Positions 1-7,094 of a stretch of DNA of 17,294 nucleotides are shown here, piece by piece; the stretch's first letter is position 1; each line of letters begins with the position of its first letter. This DNA is from Candidatus Hydrogenedentota bacterium (GTDB lineage: Bacteria; Hydrogenedentota; Hydrogenedentia; Hydrogenedentiales; GCA-2746185), in assembly GCA_012965445.1 (NCBI GenBank), contig DTSJ01000059.1, forward strand, positions 1-17,294. Reading direction: 5' to 3'. The position numbers were made by a program, and so were the translations under genes. The notes under the pieces were generated by a model that did not search any database, was not told the origin of the DNA, and was given only the letters and a program-made list of their open reading frames with translations.

Positions 1-524
1 TGCCGTTTGAGCCGAACCTGCCGACTGAGGAGGTCTTTAGTACACCGGACTATCGGGTGACGAATGGTCATGCGCGGGTGACACGGCCGTTTATGATCTA
101 CGGACGCATGGTGCGGGATTTAACCCTGGAGTTCCAGGATGGTGCCATCACCAAGTTCGAGGCTTCTGAGGGCGCGGAGATATTCAAAGAGTATATCGGC
201 ACGGATGAAGGCTCGAACCGTCTCGGCGAGGTGGCTTTGGTGGGTGTTGATTCGCCTATCTTCGAGAGCGGGCTGGTTTTCAACGAGATACTGTTTGATG
301 AGAACGCGGCTTGCCATATTGCGGTCGGGAAGGCTTATCGGTTCTGCCTTGAGGACGGCGACAATCTGAGTGACGAGGATTGTGCGGCCATCGGGTGCAA
401 TGACAGCCTTGTGCATACCGACATGATGATTTCGTCTGAGGAAGTGAGTGTTACTGCGGTCACTTTCGATGGTTCGGAAATTTCGATTATCGAAAATGGG
501 GTTTGGGCTTCGGATTTTCGTTAG
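1..524 (+). CDS. M29-family aminopeptidase, C-terminal part (5' end outside window)
   Basis: The reading frame is open from base 3 and gives 173 residues ending in a TAG stop. The sequence matches the C-terminal half of clan M29 metallo-aminopeptidases (AmpS, PepS, aminopeptidase T), cytosolic enzymes of about 410 residues that remove N-terminal amino acids. The visible metal and active-site residues are Glu76 in RLGEVALV, His105 in ENAACHIAVG, Tyr112, and His138 with Asp140 in SLVHTDMMI. The Glu-to-His and His-to-Tyr spacings (29 and 7 residues) equal those recalled for the Thermus enzyme. The first metal-binding glutamate lies upstream, outside the window. The gene converges on the MATE gene with 23 nt between stops. 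An internal start such as GTG at 57 is not credible, because homology continues upstream of it. Confidence 0.9.
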   Translation, partial: PFEPNLPTEEVFSTPDYRVTNGHARVTRPFMIYGRMVRDLTLEFQDGAITKFEASEGAEIFKEYIGTDEGSNRLGEVALVGVDSPIFESGLVFNEILFDENAACHIAVGKAYRFCLEDGDNLSDEDCAAIGCNDSLVHTDMMISSEEVSVTAVTFDGSEISIIENGVWASDFR

Positions 525-529
525 AGGCT

Positions 530-587
530 AAGAGACGAACGACACCGCTACGATACCGTGCCTGTCTCTTGTGCTTTTACGGTGTCG
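530..587. terminator. overlapping inverted repeats at the convergent aminopeptidase/MATE junction
   Basis: Two perfect inverted repeats interleave here. AAGAGAC (530-536) pairs with GTCTCTT (564-570), and CGACACCG (540-547) pairs with CGGTGTCG (580-587). They cannot both form. Both lie between or within the last codons of the two convergent genes, so either could end transcription. The loops are long (27 and 32 nt) and there is no T-run, so a terminator role is only a guess. Confidence 0.25.
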
Positions 588-2011
588 GCGGGCGGAATCG
601 CATCGAAATCGTCATCTTCGGATTCACCTTCTTCGGCAAAGATGTTTATGTGCCGCCATTTTTCGCCGTGGAAGCGGTGGAGGAAGACTCCGCTGAGCCC
701 GATGATGTAGAAAGTGACGCCTATCCATGCACCTTTGGCTTCGAGTCCCATGGTGACGGAGAAAAACCACGCGAGGGGCAGGGAGACGAACCAGGCTCCG
801 ATGAACATGACGATCATCATCCAGCGGGTGTCGCCCGCGCCGCGAAGGGCTCCCGAGATTACGATGTTTACAGCATCGAAGAGGGCGAACACGGCGGCGC
901 AAATCAGCAGAACATGGCCGACATCGATGATTTCGGGGTCGTCGGTAAAGACTCGGATGAGGGTTTTGCCGAATACTGCGAGGTTGATGCCGACAGTGAC
1001 CATGATGACCATGGCGACCTTTGTGGCGGAGTAGGCGCGGGCTTTTGCCAGGGCGATGTTTTTCTTCCCGATCCATTGGCCTACTATGGGGGCGATGGCA
1101 TGGTTGAGGGCGATTGCTGGCACGAATGACAAGTGCATGAAGTTTATGGCGGCAGTATGGGCGGCTAGTTGGGCGGTGCCGAAGCCGCCTACGATGAAAC
1201 TAGTGAATACGGACCAGCTTGCAATGTCGAGGAATCCTGAGAGTCCGGAGGGCCAGCCGATCTTGAACAATTCCCCTATTTTCGTTCGATCGAGGGCATA
1301 GGTTGAACGGGTCTGGTATTCGTCATTGAAATGGTCGCTCATGAAAATGGCCTGCAACAGGACGACCTGAATGCCGATGGACGCTACGGTGGCGACTGCT
1401 GCTCCTGAAATGCCCATTTCCGGGAAACCGAATTTTCCAAAAATGAGGAGGTAGTCGAGGATGATATTGATGATGTTTACGATTATTGAGACGACCATGG
1501 GGATTTTGGGTCTTCCGATGGACATGAAGAATGCGGCCTGAGCGGCCTGCCATGTGACGAAAGCAAATCCGAAGATACGTACCTTAAAGTATTCGAGTTC
1601 GTACTGGGTGACGTCCGGGGCGTGGTTCATGGCGCGGAAGAGGGGTTCGGAGAGGGGCCAGACGATGAGCGTGATGAGTCCGGCTAATGCGGAGATGTAA
1701 ATCCCCTGCCAGGTGTAACGTGCAACGTTTTCCTTGTTTCCGCGTCCGAGGCTTTGTGAGGCGAATGTGCTTACGCAGGCTGAGATGCCGAGTACGAATA
1801 TGCTGAGGGTGTAGGCCCAGATTCCGGCTGAACCGACTGCGGCGAGATGGGCGTTGCCGAGTTTGGACACGAAGATTTTATCCACGAAGTCCATGACAAC
1901 AAAGGACATAGCGCCCAGCATGATGGGCCAAGCCATGGTCATGACTTCTTTTAGGCCTGTGTAGCGGGGCTCTTCTGTCGGGGGCTCTGTAGGGATTGTT
2001 TCCTGGTTCAT
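548..2011 (-). CDS. MATE-family multidrug/Na+ (or H+) antiporter
   Basis: This 487-residue protein has the length and pattern of a multi-antimicrobial extrusion (MATE) transporter, an inner-membrane 12-helix carrier that exports cationic drugs or metabolites against a Na+ or H+ gradient. The first helix block (AWPIMLGAMSFVVMDFVDKIFVSKLG, in short WPIMLGAMSF then VDKIFVSKLG) and the repeat half beginning IGWPSGLSGFLDI show the two MatE domains. GALRGAGDTRWMM near residue 395 is a typical second-half family motif. The N-terminus (about 25 residues, rich in Glu, Pro and Thr) and the C-terminus (about 40 residues, acidic, EEGESEDDDFD) are hydrophilic and probably cytosolic. No clear Shine-Dalgarno precedes the ATG, so the start is chosen because homology begins about 20 residues in. 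Substrate cannot be read from sequence. Confidence 0.9.
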   Translation of the reverse strand: MNQETIPTEPPTEEPRYTGLKEVMTMAWPIMLGAMSFVVMDFVDKIFVSKLGNAHLAAVGSAGIWAYTLSIFVLGISACVSTFASQSLGRGNKENVARYTWQGIYISALAGLITLIVWPLSEPLFRAMNHAPDVTQYELEYFKVRIFGFAFVTWQAAQAAFFMSIGRPKIPMVVSIIVNIINIILDYLLIFGKFGFPEMGISGAAVATVASIGIQVVLLQAIFMSDHFNDEYQTRSTYALDRTKIGELFKIGWPSGLSGFLDIASWSVFTSFIVGGFGTAQLAAHTAAINFMHLSFVPAIALNHAIAPIVGQWIGKKNIALAKARAYSATKVAMVIMVTVGINLAVFGKTLIRVFTDDPEIIDVGHVLLICAAVFALFDAVNIVISGALRGAGDTRWMMIVMFIGAWFVSLPLAWFFSVTMGLEAKGAWIGVTFYIIGLSGVFLHRFHGEKWRHINIFAEEGESEDDDFDAIPPADTVKAQETGTVS

Positions 2012-2170
2012 AGTGCTGAATCGTGCTTTCTTGCGTGGTTTGGGGACGCGCAGTCTACCATATCGTACACTGAGTATGCGCGTATTCCTTTGGCAATGCC
2101 TCTATATATATGTGCGGGGTTGTTGCAGCTGGGAGGGAATTAGTCACACGAGCATTAACTAGAGATAAGT

Positions 2171-2184
2171 ACGGTGTGTACCGT
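2171..2184. repeat. short inverted repeat, possible operator
   Basis: The bases read ACGGT-GTGT-ACCGT, a perfect 5-bp dyad around a 4-nt spacer, lying in the divergent MATE/GNAT gap. Size and placement would fit a dimeric repressor site, but a dyad this short also arises by chance and no regulator gene is adjacent. Confidence 0.2.
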
Positions 2185-2320
2185 CAAGCAAAGTGGCACA
2201 TTCATTTTTGAACACGATTTTGGGATTCTCAAGCGTATCACCCGTCTGGTTGTGCCGAATCCCGATGTCCAGTTTCATGCAAAGAACCTTGAAGTAGCCT
2301 GAGTAAATTAATTTGCACAG

Positions 2321-2349
2321 TTGCCTTTCAAGCTTATTCGTGCTATTTT
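2321..2349 (+). promoter_or_regulatory. candidate sigma-70 promoter with extended -10 for the GNAT gene
   Basis: TTGCCT (2321-2326) is followed after exactly 17 nt by TATTTT (2344-2349). A TGC sits directly upstream of the -10, which makes it an extended -10 element. Transcription would start near 2356, upstream of the ATGs at 2369 and 2423 but downstream of the TTG at 2321. The same TTG is therefore better read as a -35 element than as a start codon. Confidence 0.4.
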
Positions 2350-2422
2350 AGCGGACGTTAACCACGAAATGCGCGCAGCGAGATTCTTTACAGCCTCAAG
2401 AGGGCATAGGTCCACGCCAGCC

Positions 2423-3079
2423 ATGAAAGAAAAGACAGACGCCCCGGAGGTTCACCTCGCGCCTGCTGAAGAGGGGCATGTCGATGAGATTCCGGATCTC
2501 GTCTTCTCCACAGGCAGGGCCGTATACGGGTATATTTTCGGAAGTGACAGGAAGTTCTTCGATGTGTTTATACGGCGGTCCTGGATGGATGCGAATTCGC
2601 TCCATTCCATGGCCGATACTACGGCAGCCCTATCCGGCGACGAATTAATGGGTATTGAGCTGGGATATTCTGGAGACCGCTACTACGAACTCCGCAAATC
2701 CAGCGGCTCGGTTTCGAAGGCTATGCTCGCGTCGAATGATACGACTCCAGAGGACCTCCAGAGCATGGCGAATCGATCCTACAAGAACGATTTCCAAATT
2801 CCCCGTGTCCCGAACAATGCCTACTACATTATGGCACTGGCGGTGAAGGAAGACAGCCGCGGCTTGGGACTGGGCGCGAAACTGCTGAACAATGCGATTG
2901 ATCGCGCACGGAAAGAGGGTTGCCGGACGCTGCATCTCGATGTGTTGTCTGACAATCTTGCAGTGGACTTTTATAAACGAATGGGACTGACGTGCATGGC
3001 GGAAACGAGTGTGCCTGAATTGGATCAACATCATGGAGTACCGGCAGAGTACCGCATGGTACTCGACCTGGAGAACTAA
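2423..3079 (+). CDS. GNAT-family N-acetyltransferase
   Basis: With the ATG at 2423 the product is 218 residues, a little longer than a single GNAT domain. Such enzymes transfer an acetyl group from acetyl-CoA to an amine. Motif A, which binds the pyrophosphate of acetyl-CoA, is visible at about residues 139-158 (LAVKEDSRGLGLGAKLL, with RGLGLG in the Q/R-x-x-G-x-G/A position). Motif B follows at 177-188 (DNLAVDFYKRMG). The N-terminal 130 residues are less typical, with a helical segment containing SYKNDFQIPRVPNNAYY just before motif A. The frame stays open upstream to a TTG at 2321, but that region holds a promoter-like sequence and has no GNAT character. An ATG at 2369 is a possible alternative start. 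Substrate is unknown; nothing nearby suggests one. Confidence 0.8.
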   Translation: MKEKTDAPEVHLAPAEEGHVDEIPDLVFSTGRAVYGYIFGSDRKFFDVFIRRSWMDANSLHSMADTTAALSGDELMGIELGYSGDRYYELRKSSGSVSKAMLASNDTTPEDLQSMANRSYKNDFQIPRVPNNAYYIMALAVKEDSRGLGLGAKLLNNAIDRARKEGCRTLHLDVLSDNLAVDFYKRMGLTCMAETSVPELDQHHGVPAEYRMVLDLEN

Positions 3080-3102
3080 CAGGCGTGGTACGAACCGGTG
3101 TC

Positions 3103-3149
3103 CCCCGGGTTTCACCCGGGGCTATTCATGTTGAACCCCTTCGGGGTTC
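3103..3149. repeat. paired GC-rich hairpins, REP/BIME-like element
   Basis: Two perfect hairpins stand 11 nt apart. The first is CCCCGGGT (3103-3110), loop TTC, ACCCGGGG (3114-3121). The second is GAACCCC (3133-3139), loop TTC, GGGGTTC (3143-3149). The linker reads CTATTCATGTT. Both use the same TTC loop. The element sits 23 nt after the GNAT stop in a gap between convergent genes. Paired short hairpins of this shape resemble dispersed REP-type elements of other bacterial genomes. It could also stop transcription, though no T-run follows. Confidence 0.65.
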
Positions 3150-3212
3150 GTGTTTTGGTATGCGAGGGGTTCTGGTGAATTCGGGGTGATGGGTTTGCGG
3201 TTTGCCTGAGAT

Positions 3213-3253
3213 TCCACGGTCTCCGCTTCACTTCGCCGTGGAGTGACGTTTTT
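3213..3253 (+). terminator. hairpin followed by T-run, possible terminator or dispersed repeat
   Basis: TCCACGG (3213-3219) pairs with CCGTGGA (3236-3242) across a 16-nt loop, and a TTTTT run begins six bases later at 3249. This fits a weak Rho-independent terminator for the GNAT gene, though it lies 130 nt past the stop. The wording (gagattcc, cttcgcttcac-like loop, gtgacgttttt) also resembles dispersed intergenic repeats I have seen in other environmental genomes, so a repeat identity is equally likely. Confidence 0.4.
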
Positions 3254-3294
3254 CTATTCGTCGATCTGATGCGATGTGTTTGCGTCTACACACG

Positions 3295-3319
3295 GCTCCG
3301 CGGGAGCGTCGCCCTCCCG
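3295..3319. repeat. mutually exclusive GC-rich hairpins, probable dispersed repeat
   Basis: GCTCC (3295-3299) pairs with GGAGC (3303-3307) around a GCG loop, while CGGGAG (3301-3306) can instead pair with CTCCCG (3314-3319) around a 7-nt loop. The middle arm is shared, so only one form exists at a time. It is the last of several hairpin elements packed into the 273-nt gap between the GNAT stop and the CehA-like gene. On the minus strand it lies just beyond that gene's stop. Confidence 0.45.
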
Positions 3320-3352
3320 ATCGTGATCCGCGCGCTTCAATGATTGGCATTT

Positions 3353-5767
3353 TTAGTTTGTTTCGGTCAGGAGTTTGTCGTAGGCGGCTCTTGCGTGGTC
3401 GTAGCCGGCTTTTGCGGCTTCGCGTTCTGATTGGCGGATTCTTGGGAGTTTCATTTCCCAGCATCGGTCTACTGCGTCGCGGCACCATTGGATCGATTCT
3501 TTTGGGCCGCGGACGGGTTTGTCGTCTATGATGATGTAGATGGGGTTTGTGTGGGCGGCGTAGGTGATTTTAAGGGCTACCCAGGAGGATTTTGGAATGG
3601 CGCGTTTGAAGGTGATGTCGCGGACTTTTCCGTCGGCGGTGATTTGGGTCTGGCCGACGGTTTCACCGTTTACGACGAGTTCTACGGTGACTTTCTGGGT
3701 GTCTGGGATTCGGGCTTTTTCGATGTGCCAGTAGGGGCGGCCGTTGTATCCGCCTTTCTGGATTCTTGCTGCGGCGCGATCTTGTTTTTCGGGGAGGTAT
3801 GCGGCGACTTTGGCGGTGATTTTTACGGTGCTGGCTTTGTCCATTTTGTGCTCGACTTTGTTGTCGACTACGCGTGTGCTTTCTACGGCGAAATCGAAGA
3901 TGTGGGAGCGCCCGTCGGAGACGTAGTTTAGGCCCTGGCGGATTTCATCTGCGAACGCGTCGTATCCGAGTTCTTCGCTGAGTTTGGTGTAGGAGCGTGC
4001 CATGCCGATGCGTTCGTCGAAGATGCAGGGGAAGTCGGTTTCGCCTGAGATGGCGGTGCGGTATCCTGCGTTCAGGGTGTGGTACCAGATGTTGAGTTCC
4101 CAATTCCAGGGGGTATCGCCTGCGGAAATGAAGTCGGATGCGCCGTGGGTGACGGTCATGATGTATTCGTTTGCTCCGATACCGTCGAACTTTGGCATGG
4201 CGAGATTTGGGAATTCGTCGGTGGCTTCGATGGGTTCGAGTCCCCAGCCGGAGTGTGAGTATCCGACTACGCCGTTTTGGGATTGTCCCCATTGGAGTAC
4301 GGGTAGGGTCCAGGAGGGCCATTCTTCGATAGTCGTTGTGCCTGGGTAGTCGTCTTCTTTGAGTCTGAGGAGACAGAGATGTCCGGCGTGTGAAGATGGG
4401 AATCCTGAGACTTCTACGTCGTATCGCATGAGGTTTTCTTCGGTGGAGAGGTCGTGGACTTCGCCTTCGAAGAATGTTTTCTGGTGGTACCAGCAGGGGC
4501 CCCATGAGAGAACGCAGGCGACGTTGAGGTCTTCGCCGAGGGTTTGTCGCATCATGGCGGCGGGGTTTACGCCTGCGGCTGGTGATTCGTAGTGAGAGCA
4601 TCCTCCGCCGTGTACATGGTGATCGAGGCTGAACCAGTTTCTATTGGCCATGTGTATCCATCGTTTGAGTGAGAAAGATTCGGTGTGTTCGAGGACGTCG
4701 GTTGGGACGGTCATGACTTTGGATTGGGGAAGGTATTCTGGTCCCCGGGTGTAGGTGACATCGTAATCGCCCGGCGGTAGGTATACATGTTCTCCTGTTT
4801 GTCGGTAGATCTGGGGCTGGAAGAAGAAGTCTTCGTATTCGTCTGTTTCGGCGACGCGACGTGCGGGGAGGGGGTATATGCCGACGAGGGGGCGTGTGGA
4901 AGTGATGCCGGGTTGTTCCCAAGGTGCGTTGCGGGCGCGGTTGTTTCGGTAGTCATCTCTGCGGGCGGCTGAGAGGCGTTCGACGCTGTCGCGTATGATG
5001 AAGGAGGCCATGACGGGGGAGCCGTCGAAATCTTTTACGTCGAGGATGACTTTCGTTGAGGATTTGCATTCGAAAAGGACGGACATGGCGTTGCGGGAGC
5101 CGAGATCCTGCGTGCCTTGGCCGATGTGGAATCCGAGTGAGGCTTCGCGTTTGCCGGTGGCGGTGGTGTAGATTTGGAGGACGGCGTATTCGAGGTTCAG
5201 GCCGGAGAGTCGGGAGGTCATTGGTCGACGCTGGTAGAAGCTGATTTCGAGAAAGCGGTTTGCGAGTTGACCCGGTGTGATGAGGTTTTGCGTCTGGGGG
5301 TTCGGCGCGCCGGTTGATCTGTGGAGGGCGGGATCGGCGTTTGGTGATTCCCAGACGAGTTCGGCGTTTGTATTGGCTTCATTGTGGACTTTAACGAGGA
5401 ATGATTGCCAGCCTCCTTGAATGAGGGTGGCGGAGGCCGGGCCACGGAGGACTTTTACGCGTGCTTCGGGGCTGATGTTGACCATTGCGAGGCAGTAGGG
5501 GTCAAGAATTTGCTGAACGGAGCGGGCGAGTGCGGCGTCGGGATTTGAGTCGGCCATGGCTCTGAGTTTTGCGGCATCTTCGGCTGAGAGGCTGCTTCCG
5601 ATTACATCGAGTGCTTCGGTGAGGCGGATTGCTGAAGCGACCAGGGGCTGGGGTTCGACGTTGTCTACGGTGTAGATGTCTTGAGCTGTTGCGCTTAGGG
5701 TCGACAACAAAATGGCCAAGGTTGGGAGCCATGTTCGGGCTGATAACGAATCGTGTAAAAATTGCAT
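3353..5767 (-). CDS. exported CehA/McbA-type metallohydrolase (PHP-like) with large N-terminal extension
   Basis: The 804-residue product opens with a signal peptide: a short basic/polar start, a hydrophobic stretch WLPTLAILLSTLSA, and probable cleavage after ATA near residue 28. Residues 30-375 are mostly beta-type sequence of unknown fold, apparently sandwich-like. From about 378 comes a PHP-like domain of the CehA/McbA group. The HxH metal motif is in LDHHVHGGG (His384, His386), GYSHSGWG carries His505, and GETDFPCI carries Asp578. CehA and McbA hydrolyse carbamate or ester substrates, but related exported proteins of planctomycete-like bacteria have no known substrate. The tail (residues 755-804) looks helical. 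A GAGGAGG ribosome site at 5777-5783 lies 9 nt before the ATG. The gene follows dapA on the same strand after 82 nt. Confidence 0.75.
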   Translation of the reverse strand: MQFLHDSLSARTWLPTLAILLSTLSATAQDIYTVDNVEPQPLVASAIRLTEALDVIGSSLSAEDAAKLRAMADSNPDAALARSVQQILDPYCLAMVNISPEARVKVLRGPASATLIQGGWQSFLVKVHNEANTNAELVWESPNADPALHRSTGAPNPQTQNLITPGQLANRFLEISFYQRRPMTSRLSGLNLEYAVLQIYTTATGKREASLGFHIGQGTQDLGSRNAMSVLFECKSSTKVILDVKDFDGSPVMASFIIRDSVERLSAARRDDYRNNRARNAPWEQPGITSTRPLVGIYPLPARRVAETDEYEDFFFQPQIYRQTGEHVYLPPGDYDVTYTRGPEYLPQSKVMTVPTDVLEHTESFSLKRWIHMANRNWFSLDHHVHGGGCSHYESPAAGVNPAAMMRQTLGEDLNVACVLSWGPCWYHQKTFFEGEVHDLSTEENLMRYDVEVSGFPSSHAGHLCLLRLKEDDYPGTTTIEEWPSWTLPVLQWGQSQNGVVGYSHSGWGLEPIEATDEFPNLAMPKFDGIGANEYIMTVTHGASDFISAGDTPWNWELNIWYHTLNAGYRTAISGETDFPCIFDERIGMARSYTKLSEELGYDAFADEIRQGLNYVSDGRSHIFDFAVESTRVVDNKVEHKMDKASTVKITAKVAAYLPEKQDRAAARIQKGGYNGRPYWHIEKARIPDTQKVTVELVVNGETVGQTQITADGKVRDITFKRAIPKSSWVALKITYAAHTNPIYIIIDDKPVRGPKESIQWCRDAVDRCWEMKLPRIRQSEREAAKAGYDHARAAYDKLLTETN

Positions 5768-5849
5768 GACGCTTCGCCTCCTCTACGGTGTGCTTTTTTT
5801 GGGAGCTCCATCATAGAGGGATTGCGCTGTCTGTGCAAGGATATTTCTT

Positions 5850-6719
5850 TTAGATGAGGCCGTATTGGGCTACGATGGATTTGATTGCGTCGTATTTTTG
5901 CGGGAGCATGGGTGTGAGGGGGAGTCGGAGGACGTTCTTGATGAGACCCATTTCAGCGAGGATTTTTTTGACGGGCATGGGGTTTGTTTCGGCGAACAGG
6001 GCTTTGTTCAGGGGGAGGATTTCGTAGTGGATTTCTTGTGCTTTTTGGAGATCGCCTGCGTGGAAGGCGTTTGTGAGGGCTGCGACTTTGTCTGGGACGA
6101 CATTTGCGGCTACGGAGACTACGCCTGATGCGCCGACGGCCATCATGGGGAGGGTGAGCGGGTCATCGCCGGACATGACGTTGATGTCTGACTGAGAGCG
6201 GATTTGGGATACCTGGTCTACGGAGCCGCAGGCTTCTTTTACGGATACGATGTTGGGGTGTTTGGCAAGTGTGGCGATGGTTTCAGGTTCCATCTTGAGT
6301 TGGGTGCGTCCGGGAACGTTGTAGAGCATGATGGGAAGTTCGATTTTGTCAGCTACTGTTGTGTAGTGGGCGATGATGCCTTCGCGGGTAGGTTTGTTGT
6401 AGTAGGGGGTGATCATGAGTGCACCGTCGGCCCCGGCATCTTTCGCGTATTGCGTGAAGTCGAGTGTTTCGGCGGTGTTGTTTGAGCCTGTACCGGCTAC
6501 GACGGGTACTTTTCCGGCGATGCGATTGATTGCGAATGAGATGAGTTTTTTCTGTTCGTCGTGGGTGAGCGTTGCGGCTTCACCTGTGCATCCGGCGGGC
6601 ACGATTCCGTGTGTGCCGTTTTCGAGCTGCATGTCTATGAGTCGTCCGTAGGCATCGAAATCGATGTCGAAGTTGTCTTTGAAGGGGGTGACCAATGCGA
6701 CGAATGAACCGGAATACAT
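5850..6719 (-). CDS. dapA: 4-hydroxy-tetrahydrodipicolinate synthase
   Basis: This 289-residue cytosolic enzyme condenses pyruvate with aspartate-semialdehyde, the first committed step to diaminopimelate and lysine. Residue numbering coincides with the E. coli enzyme. The Schiff-base lysine is Lys161 (VSVKEACGS), the general-acid tyrosine is Tyr133 (MLYNVPGRT), the aldehyde-binding arginine is Arg138, and Tyr107 lies in PYYNKPT. Arg138 and the YNVPGRT motif favour DapA over the sister neuraminate lyases. One departure stands out: the proton-relay pair Thr44-Thr45 reads Cys44-Thr45 (AGCTGEAATL). An AGGAG site six bases before the ATG fixes the start. No other lysine-pathway gene is nearby, so the gene is not in a dap operon here. 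Confidence 0.95.
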   Translation of the reverse strand: MYSGSFVALVTPFKDNFDIDFDAYGRLIDMQLENGTHGIVPAGCTGEAATLTHDEQKKLISFAINRIAGKVPVVAGTGSNNTAETLDFTQYAKDAGADGALMITPYYNKPTREGIIAHYTTVADKIELPIMLYNVPGRTQLKMEPETIATLAKHPNIVSVKEACGSVDQVSQIRSQSDINVMSGDDPLTLPMMAVGASGVVSVAANVVPDKVAALTNAFHAGDLQKAQEIHYEILPLNKALFAETNPMPVKKILAEMGLIKNVLRLPLTPMLPQKYDAIKSIVAQYGLI

Positions 6720-6865
6720 CTTAATCTCCTGCTTGTTTGATGTTGGCTGGGTAGTGTATCAGAAAGTTGGGGAGTCGCGATAGGGCTGTGTGTGAACGGG
6801 AGTTACTTTAATTGGAGGTCCATGCGCATTTCGGGTGTTGGAGAGTGGGGGTTGAGGGACGGTGT

Positions 6866-7087
6866 TTAGTAAATCGAGTCGGAGGCCGGGGAGCGTTTGA
6901 GTACGTGTTTCCGAAGTTCGACGGGGATGCCGTCCACGTCTACGGGTGTGCAAGTGACTGTTTCGGGCAGGGTGAAAAATTCGCTGGACTGATCGACGAA
7001 GGCGCGTGATTTTTGCAGATCGACGGGATCGGAGTTTTTGTATTTGCGGAGTTTACCTGCGAATTTTTCGCATTCGGGGCTGGGCAT
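6866..7087 (-). pseudogene. truncated HSL-type alpha/beta-hydrolase (esterase) N-terminus
   Basis: A 73-residue frame starts at ATG 7087 with a GAGGA site at 7098-7102, inside the last codons of the dehalogenase gene; its ATG is 7 nt past that gene's stop. The text MPSPECEKFAGKLRKYKN, then LPETVTCTPVDVDGIPVE, looks like the cap region that opens hormone-sensitive-lipase-type esterases of about 300 residues. After GIPVE the frame diverges and stops 17 codons later. The oxyanion HGGG motif and the GxSxG nucleophile are absent, and I find no continuation in the other frames down to the dapA start. I read it as a decayed remnant; expression as a small protein is possible because its translation signals are intact. 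The family assignment rests on remembered sequence pattern only. Confidence 0.5.
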
Positions 7088-7094
7088 GGTTCGG

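Larger units (their letters stand above)
2012..2422. other. divergent intergenic region between MATE and GNAT genes
   Basis: This 411-nt stretch separates the divergent MATE (-) and GNAT (+) genes and should hold both promoters. It is more AT-rich than the flanking genes, with an alternating TATATATA run near 2103-2111. It contains a short inverted repeat (2171-2184), a promoter-like pair (2321-2349) and a stray open frame (2174-2302, 42 codons from a GTG) that lacks a ribosome-binding site and that I do not recognise. I see no RNA gene. Confidence 0.5.

Noticed and set aside
503..1129. 208-codon + strand open frame across the MATE gene
   Set aside because: It lies opposite a clear MATE transporter and its acidic, low-complexity text has no family features; it is a shadow of the GC-biased codon use.
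3283..3300. GTGT/ACAC dyad as an attachment or transposon end
   Set aside because: Too short, no target-site duplication, and no transposase or integrase gene in the window.
3431..3931. 166-codon + strand open frame across the CehA-like gene
   Set aside because: It is antisense to a well-supported gene with a signal peptide and metal motifs, and its Gly/Phe/Asp-rich text is typical of a reverse-strand artefact.
5777..5822. long-loop pairing of CCTCTA with TAGAGG that could mask the CehA-like ribosome site
   Set aside because: The stem is only 6 bp with a loop of about 28 nt, which is not better than chance; no riboswitch-like core was seen in the 82-nt leader.
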